The position numbers and the translations under genes were made by a program. This document shows, one piece after another, positions 63,398 through 64,000 of a stretch of 64,000 nt of DNA. The stretch comes from Pseudooceanicola nanhaiensis. GTDB taxonomy: Bacteria > Pseudomonadota > Alphaproteobacteria > Rhodobacterales > Rhodobacteraceae. The notes beneath the pieces were generated by a model that made no database searches, was not told the origin of the DNA, and saw only the letters and a program-made list of their open reading frames with translations. The stretch is from assembly GCF_020171315.1 (NCBI RefSeq), contig NZ_JAIUZP010000012.1:1-64000 (forward strand), written 5' to 3'. Position 1 is the stretch's first letter. Every line of letters starts with the position of its first letter.

Positions 63398-64000
63398 GTG
63401 GCACAGACAACATCCCAGAAGGGCGGGCAGCGCAGGCTGCCCGTCCCCTCGTGGCTCCGCAAGACGCTGACCACGTTCGCGACCGTGGCGATCACGCTGC
63501 TCGGTCTTCTTTTCGTGACATTCATGATCGGGCGCGTCATGCCGATCGACCCGGTTCTCGCCGTCATCGGCGAACGGGCCACACAGGCGCAATACGACGA
63601 GGCCTACCTCGCGCTCGGGCTCGACAAGCCGCTGCTGGTGCAGTTCGGCATCTATGTGACCGATGTGCTCCACGGTGACTTCGGCACCTCGATCCGCACC
63701 GGGAAGCAGGTGAGCGAGGACATCGCACGGGTCTTCCCCGCCACGCTGGAACTGGCCACGCTGGGCACGCTGATCGGCGTCGTCCTCGGCGTTCCGCTGG
63801 GCGTGCTGGCCGCGGTCTACCGCGGCAGCTGGATCGACCAGATCTCGCGCTTCGTCGGCCTCATCGGGTATTCCATGCCGATCTTCTGGCTGGGCATGAT
63901 GGGTCTTCTGATCTTCTACGGTATCCTCGGCTGGGTCGCGGGACCGGGCCGTCTGGGCGTCTTCTACCAGGGCCTCGTGCCGGACCGGACCGGGCTGCTG
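63398..64000 (+). CDS. Peptide ABC transporter permease (DppB-like), truncated by window end
   Basis: A GTG-started frame, VAQTTSQKGGQRRLPVPS, continues without stop to the window edge (201 codons). A first membrane helix (FATVAITLLGLLFVTFMIGR) and LALGLDKPLLVQFGIYVTDV, DVLHGDFGTSIRTGKQV and LELATLGTLIGVVLGVPLGV are typical of DppB/OppB. ATG codons inside (63508, 63520) would cut the first helix, so GTG at 63398 is preferred. The remaining part of the transporter lies outside the window. Confidence 0.9.
   Translation, partial: MAQTTSQKGGQRRLPVPSWLRKTLTTFATVAITLLGLLFVTFMIGRVMPIDPVLAVIGERATQAQYDEAYLALGLDKPLLVQFGIYVTDVLHGDFGTSIRTGKQVSEDIARVFPATLELATLGTLIGVVLGVPLGVLAAVYRGSWIDQISRFVGLIGYSMPIFWLGMMGLLIFYGILGWVAGPGRLGVFYQGLVPDRTGLL

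Overview
The window looks like a chromosomal segment of a high-GC alphaproteobacterium of the Rhodobacterales (Roseobacter group). Markers are a gcrA cell-cycle regulator, a perfect FNR/FnrL-type box in front of two tandem DUF6455-like genes, pcaIJF with a divergent IclR regulator, and many ABC-type importers. This placement is an inference from gene content; no rRNA or tRNA gene was seen.

Layout. 1-488: right end of an IS3-family insertion sequence. 678-3903: GSCFA-domain gene pair, then a lower-GC patch of small unknown genes including a HEPN-like protein. 4272-7714: sulfatase, LysR regulator and formylglycine-generating enzyme (FGE), a self-contained sulfatase-maturation unit. 7823-10983: bphO-bphP, a heme oxygenase and a biliverdin photoreceptor kinase fused to a receiver. 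11116-14497: LysR regulator divergent from DoxX, VOC dioxygenase-like and glutathionyl-hydroquinone reductase genes, a probable quinone-detoxification operon. 14583-18691: CoA-transferase and tex. 18749-30328: an unusual cluster with two UGT-like glycosyltransferases around a PotABCD-type importer, a GntR regulator with two apparent winged-helix domains, two tandem cupins, an aldehyde dehydrogenase, a DMT exporter and an Lrp-type regulator. 30384-30765: a guanidine-II (mini-ykkC) riboswitch before a Gdx/SugE exporter. 30827-38725: MetE-like protein with a leader holding two coupled small ORFs, M48 lipoprotein protease, the DUF6455 pair, rimO, gcrA, a phosphodiesterase and a CDF transporter. 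38750-51081: amidase, second PotABCD-type importer, amidohydrolase, MHS transporter, phosphotriesterase-like hydrolase, class III aminotransferase and a TetR regulator. 51152-55549: fabI, then pcaR-like regulator and pcaIJF. 55751-60194: macAB and an RlmL-like RNA methyltransferase. 60670-64000: M19 dipeptidase with the start of a dipeptide ABC importer, cut by the window end.

How the genes work together. Much of the window is devoted to import and breakdown of nitrogenous organic compounds (two polyamine-type importers, a peptide importer, amidase, amidohydrolase, dipeptidase, aldehyde dehydrogenase, aminotransferase) and aromatic breakdown (pcaIJF). Stress and signal functions include red-light sensing, quinone and guanidine defence, and oxygen-regulated unknown proteins. 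The most unusual item is the glycosyltransferase-transporter-cupin-dehydrogenase cluster at 18.7-28.7 kb: its gene order and ATGA overlaps imply one pathway, and both glycosyltransferases appear to lack the histidine that normally acts as catalytic base. A second notable item is a family of TCGA-centred palindromes, with near-identical composite copies at 35.7 and 55.6 kb.
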